DNA from: Actinomycetota bacterium
GTDB lineage: Bacteria; Actinomycetota; Actinomycetes; Streptosporangiales; Streptosporangiaceae
Assembly: GCA_003140115.1 (NCBI GenBank)
Contig: PLIQ01000237.1
Coordinates: 1 to 15,892, forward strand
Direction of reading: 5' to 3'
Length of the DNA: 15,892 nt
Shown here piece by piece: positions 13,236 through 15,892 of this stretch. A program made the translations under genes and the position numbers. Numbering within the stretch: the stretch's first letter is position 1; each line of letters begins with the position of its first letter. The notes beneath the pieces are model-generated. The model was given only the letters and a program-made list of their open reading frames with translations. It had not been told where the DNA came from and did no database searches.

Positions 13236-14468
13236 GTGATCCCCGCCCCGCAGACCGCGCAGGTCCAGGACCGTACGCCGCGCCAGGACGAGCCCTGCGT
13301 GCTGCTCAAGCTGGGCGAGATCGTGCTCAAGGGGCGGAACCGGCAGCAGTTCGAGCGCATGCTGCAAGCCAACATCCGCGCCGCGCTCAAGGACACCGGC
13401 ATTCCGGTCGACGTCCGGCAGCGAGAAGGGGTCATCCTGCTGCGTATCGCCGACGGTGAGCAGCGCGGCCCGGCCGGCTGGACGGCGGCCGCGAGCGAGA
13501 TCGCCGAGCGGGTCCGGGACGTCCCGGGCATCGTCACGGTGGCCCGGCCGCTGCGGGTGACCAAGACGCCCGAGGCGGTCGTGGCCGCCGCGGTGGCGCT
13601 GACCGCGAACAAGAATGGAACGTTCGCCGTCCGGGCCCGCCGCCGGGACAAGCGCTTCCCGCTGACCTCGGCGGAGATAGCCGTCCTGGTCGGCCGCGAG
13701 GTCCAGGAGGCGCACGGGCTGGCCGTCAACCTGTCTCGCCCGGACATGAAGGTTTTCATCGAAGTCGATTCCGATGAGGTCTTCGTCTTCACCGAGGGCC
13801 TGTCCGGGCAGGGCGGTCTGCCGGTCGGGATGAGCGGCCGCGGCGTCGTGCTGATGTCCGGCGGCATCGACTCGCCGGTGGCCGCGTACCGGATGATGCG
13901 CCGCGGCCTGCGCTGCTTCTTCCTGCATTTCTCTGGTATGCCGCTGACCGGCCCCGAATCGATCTACAAGGCCTACGCGCTGGTCCGCGGCCTGGACCGG
14001 TTCCAGGGCGGCTCGCGGCTGTTCGTCGTGCCGTTCGGCAAGGCTCAGCAGGCGCTGGCCTCCTCCGGCGCGGACCGGCTGCAGATCATGGCCCAGCGGC
14101 GGCTGATGCTCAAGACCGGCGAGGCGCTCGCCCGGCGGCTCGGCGGCACCGCCCTGATCACCGGCGACTCGCTCGGCCAGGTCAGCAGCCAGACCCTGAC
14201 CAACCTGATCGCCCTGGACGACGCGGTACGACTGCCGATCCTGCGTCCGCTGATCGGCTGGGACAAGACCGAGATCATGGCCGAGGCCCGGCGCATCCGC
14301 ACCCTGTCCATCTCCGAACTCCCCGACCAGGACTGCTGCACCCTGCTCACCCCGCGCCGGGTCGAGACGAAGGCCCGGATCGACGACCTGCGCCGTATCG
14401 AAGGCCGGCTGGACGCCGCCGACCTGGCCGAGGAACTGGCCCTGAGCGCGCAGGAGTATCGCCGGTAA
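13236..14468 (+). CDS. thiI: tRNA 4-thiouridine synthetase (tRNA sulfurtransferase) ThiI
   Basis: 410 residues, cytoplasmic. It makes 4-thiouridine at position 8 of tRNAs, using ATP and persulfide sulfur from a cysteine desulfurase. The N-terminal ferredoxin-like/THUMP region (about 22-190) contains LLKLGEIVLKGRNRQQFE and the tRNA-binding part. The PP-loop ATPase domain has SGGIDSPVAAYRMM (208-221) and TGDSLGQVSSQTLTN (309-323). The family's catalytic cysteine motif is present as DQDCCTLLTPR (C367/C368). There is no C-terminal rhodanese domain, as in Gram-positive forms. GTG 13236 is used because AGGGGGG lies 5 bp upstream; GTG 13230 would overlap that site. The frame is open back to 13098, but that stretch looks non-coding. 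Confidence 0.92.
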   Translation: MIPAPQTAQVQDRTPRQDEPCVLLKLGEIVLKGRNRQQFERMLQANIRAALKDTGIPVDVRQREGVILLRIADGEQRGPAGWTAAASEIAERVRDVPGIVTVARPLRVTKTPEAVVAAAVALTANKNGTFAVRARRRDKRFPLTSAEIAVLVGREVQEAHGLAVNLSRPDMKVFIEVDSDEVFVFTEGLSGQGGLPVGMSGRGVVLMSGGIDSPVAAYRMMRRGLRCFFLHFSGMPLTGPESIYKAYALVRGLDRFQGGSRLFVVPFGKAQQALASSGADRLQIMAQRRLMLKTGEALARRLGGTALITGDSLGQVSSQTLTNLIALDDAVRLPILRPLIGWDKTEIMAEARRIRTLSISELPDQDCCTLLTPRRVETKARIDDLRRIEGRLDAADLAEELALSAQEYRR

Positions 14469-14544
14469 AACCCTTTTTATACGGAACGGCCGTGGCGCGC
14501 GCCTCCGCCCCCGTTCACGCCGCGGATGCGGCAAGATCGGATCC

Positions 14545-15892
14545 ATGAGCGGGGATCATGCCGATGACTACCTTGCCGGGTTGCCTGCGGACCAGCGAGC
14601 CGAGCTGACCCGGGTAAACGAACCCGGGTTAAGTGCGCTGCGCGGGTACCTGACCTCGGGCCAGGCGGTGGCGTTCCTGGGCGCCGGCGCGTCGGCACCG
14701 CTGTACCCCCTGTGGGTCGGCCTGATCGGCGACCTGGTCGACGCGGCGGCCGGGCGCATGTCCGCCGAGGAAGCGGACACCTGCCGGGCCCTGGCGCGGG
14801 ACAGCCCGGAGGAAGTCGTAGAGATCATCCGCCAGCAGCTTGGGGTACCGGCCTACCGGGAAGTGCTGCGTCAGGTGCTGCGGGCCCGCACCGACCCGGA
14901 AACCGGCTGCTCCTGGACGCCAGTCCAGGAGCTGGTGTGCCGCTGCGCGTTCAAGGCGGTCGTGACCACCAACTACGACCCCGGCATCGTCGACGCCCGC
15001 ATCCGAGTCCGCCCCGGCGCCTCCTCCACCGGCTTCACCACCTGGGAAGACGAGCTGGGCCTTGACCGCTGGCGGACCGGCGACGTGTTCGGCGAGTCCG
15101 AACTCCCGGTGCTGTTCGCTCACGGCCAGCACAACCGCCCCGACAGCATCGTGCTGGCTACCACCGAGTATCGCCGGGCCTACGCCGGTAAGCTCCCCCA
15201 CGTCCTAGCCCGCCTGATGGACGGCCACCTGGTGTGGCTCGGGTTCAGCTTCGCCGACCAGCGGATCGCGGCAATCTTGCGGGAGATCGACAACCGGACC
15301 GGCACCCGGATCGACCCGGGCGCCGCGCCTCGTCATGTCGCGGTCATGGCCTGGGACCCGGCCGCCGAGGCCAGGGACCCGGGGATCCTGGCCCGCCGCG
15401 CCGAGATCGCCTACGGCGCCCACCTGGTGCTGTACCCGGCGCCCGCCGGCGATCATACGGTGTTGGGTCGGCTGCTGGCCGACCTGATCGACGACCGCTT
15501 CCCGTCGGCCGTCGACCTCCCCGCCCGCGCCGCCCCTGTCCCCCAGACCTCGCCGGGCATCCCGGTGCGATGGGTACCCGGCCCGGAGCCGGTAGAGCAT
15601 TTCACTGGCCGGTCTGAGGAACTGGCCCGCCTGGACCGCTGGGCCGCCGACCCCCAGGTCTCCCTGGTCGGCGTGACCGCCTGGGGCGGCGCCGGCAAGA
15701 CCGCTCTCGTCACCCACTGGGTACTCCATGCGCAGCATCCCGGTCTGCGTGGGGTTTTTGGCTGGAGTTTCTACGCAGACCCTTCCGCCGAGCACTGGGC
15801 CGACAGCCTGCTGGAGTGGGCGCGGCAGGAGTTCGGGATCGTGGTGGCTGGCACCGGCCGACCGGCCGAGGCGGCGCTGGCCTTGCTGTGCT
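14545..15892 (+). CDS. SIR2 domain fused to NB-ARC/STAND NTPase, partial (candidate anti-phage protein)
   Basis: A 449-codon open frame runs uninterrupted off the right edge. Residues 37-310 form a SIR2-like NAD-binding domain: FLGAGAS (44-50), VTTNYD with catalytic-type Asn143, FAHG with His193, and WLGFSFAD (231-238). A Pro-rich linker leads to FTGRSEEL (353-360), the usual entry to NB-ARC modules. Walker A GGAGKT (Lys385, Thr386) and GVFGWSFY follow. In related Avs/DSR-type defence proteins the SIR2 domain destroys NAD+ when the STAND part senses phage; that role is inferred here. The sensor C-terminus is outside the window. There is no Shine-Dalgarno sequence before ATG 14545, but CAAGAT 7 bp upstream could give a leaderless message. 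It begins 76 bp after thiI, in the same direction. Confidence 0.88.
   Translation, partial: MSGDHADDYLAGLPADQRAELTRVNEPGLSALRGYLTSGQAVAFLGAGASAPLYPLWVGLIGDLVDAAAGRMSAEEADTCRALARDSPEEVVEIIRQQLGVPAYREVLRQVLRARTDPETGCSWTPVQELVCRCAFKAVVTTNYDPGIVDARIRVRPGASSTGFTTWEDELGLDRWRTGDVFGESELPVLFAHGQHNRPDSIVLATTEYRRAYAGKLPHVLARLMDGHLVWLGFSFADQRIAAILREIDNRTGTRIDPGAAPRHVAVMAWDPAAEARDPGILARRAEIAYGAHLVLYPAPAGDHTVLGRLLADLIDDRFPSAVDLPARAAPVPQTSPGIPVRWVPGPEPVEHFTGRSEELARLDRWAADPQVSLVGVTAWGGAGKTALVTHWVLHAQHPGLRGVFGWSFYADPSAEHWADSLLEWARQEFGIVVAGTGRPAEAALALLC
14608..14629. repeat. Paired ACCCGGGT palindromes early in the SIR2-STAND gene
   Basis: ACCCGGGT occurs at 14608-14615 and 14622-14629, separated by AAACGA. 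Each copy is itself a palindrome and the second extends to 10 bp (AACCCGGGTT). They lie in codons 22-29. They could be an intragenic operator or mRNA hairpin limiting expression, or simply coding coincidence. Confidence 0.4.

Noticed and set aside
13104..14546. 480-codon minus-strand frame antisense to thiI
   Set aside because: Shadow of the ThiI reading frame; composition is Gln/Asp/Arg-rich with no recognisable motifs.
14712..15065. Alternative plus-strand frames and 14629-15201 / 15205-15795 minus frames over the SIR2-STAND gene
   Set aside because: The continuous frame from 14545 carries all SIR2 and NB-ARC motifs; the others are shadow frames.

Overview
The window is GC-rich (GC-dominated third codon positions, frequent GTG starts). 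It carries gene families typical of high-GC actinomycetes: PadR regulators, DrrA/DrrB-type exporters, ABATE/CGNR zinc-finger regulators, DUF4262 and ClpC1-like N-domains. I read it as an actinomycete chromosome, probably a soil-type multicellular lineage such as the Streptosporangiales. The genus cannot be fixed from sequence alone. No rRNA, tRNA or CRISPR array is visible.

Layout. Positions 1-900 are mostly non-coding, with a 16-bp inverted repeat, an imperfect direct repeat and a truncated small membrane ORF. Positions 836-3680 hold a compact export unit: a promoter overlapping a palindromic operator, a PadR regulator, an ABC ATPase behind a leader that can hide its own Shine-Dalgarno sequence, an ABC-2 permease overlapping the ATPase stop codon, and a strong terminator-like hairpin. 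On the minus strand come an MFS exporter and a DUF4262 protein. Divergent from them is an unusual fusion of a VOC (bleomycin-resistance-like) domain with an aminoglycoside-phosphotransferase-like kinase.

Positions 7219-13063 form an accessory block. It contains two AAA-less ClpC N-domain proteins, one of which also keeps the ClpC middle domain. Between them lies a divergent CGNR-type regulator / SAM-methyltransferase pair sharing an inverted repeat. The second ClpC-like gene sits just downstream of a Gly-Tyr-Pro-rich membrane protein. A shorter paralogue of that membrane protein lies beyond a TnpB-only IS200/IS605-type element with a hairpin right end and a probable guide-RNA region.

From 13236 a housekeeping-type ThiI (tRNA 4-thiouridine synthetase) is followed by a SIR2 domain joined to an NB-ARC/STAND NTPase. 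This last gene runs off the right edge. Its architecture matches NAD+-depleting anti-phage abortive-infection proteins and it is the best candidate for a poorly described system here.

Taken together, the window is rich in self-protection functions: two exporters, a drug-binding/kinase fusion, possible ClpC decoys, a TnpB nuclease and a candidate phage sensor. No single pathway ties all of them together.
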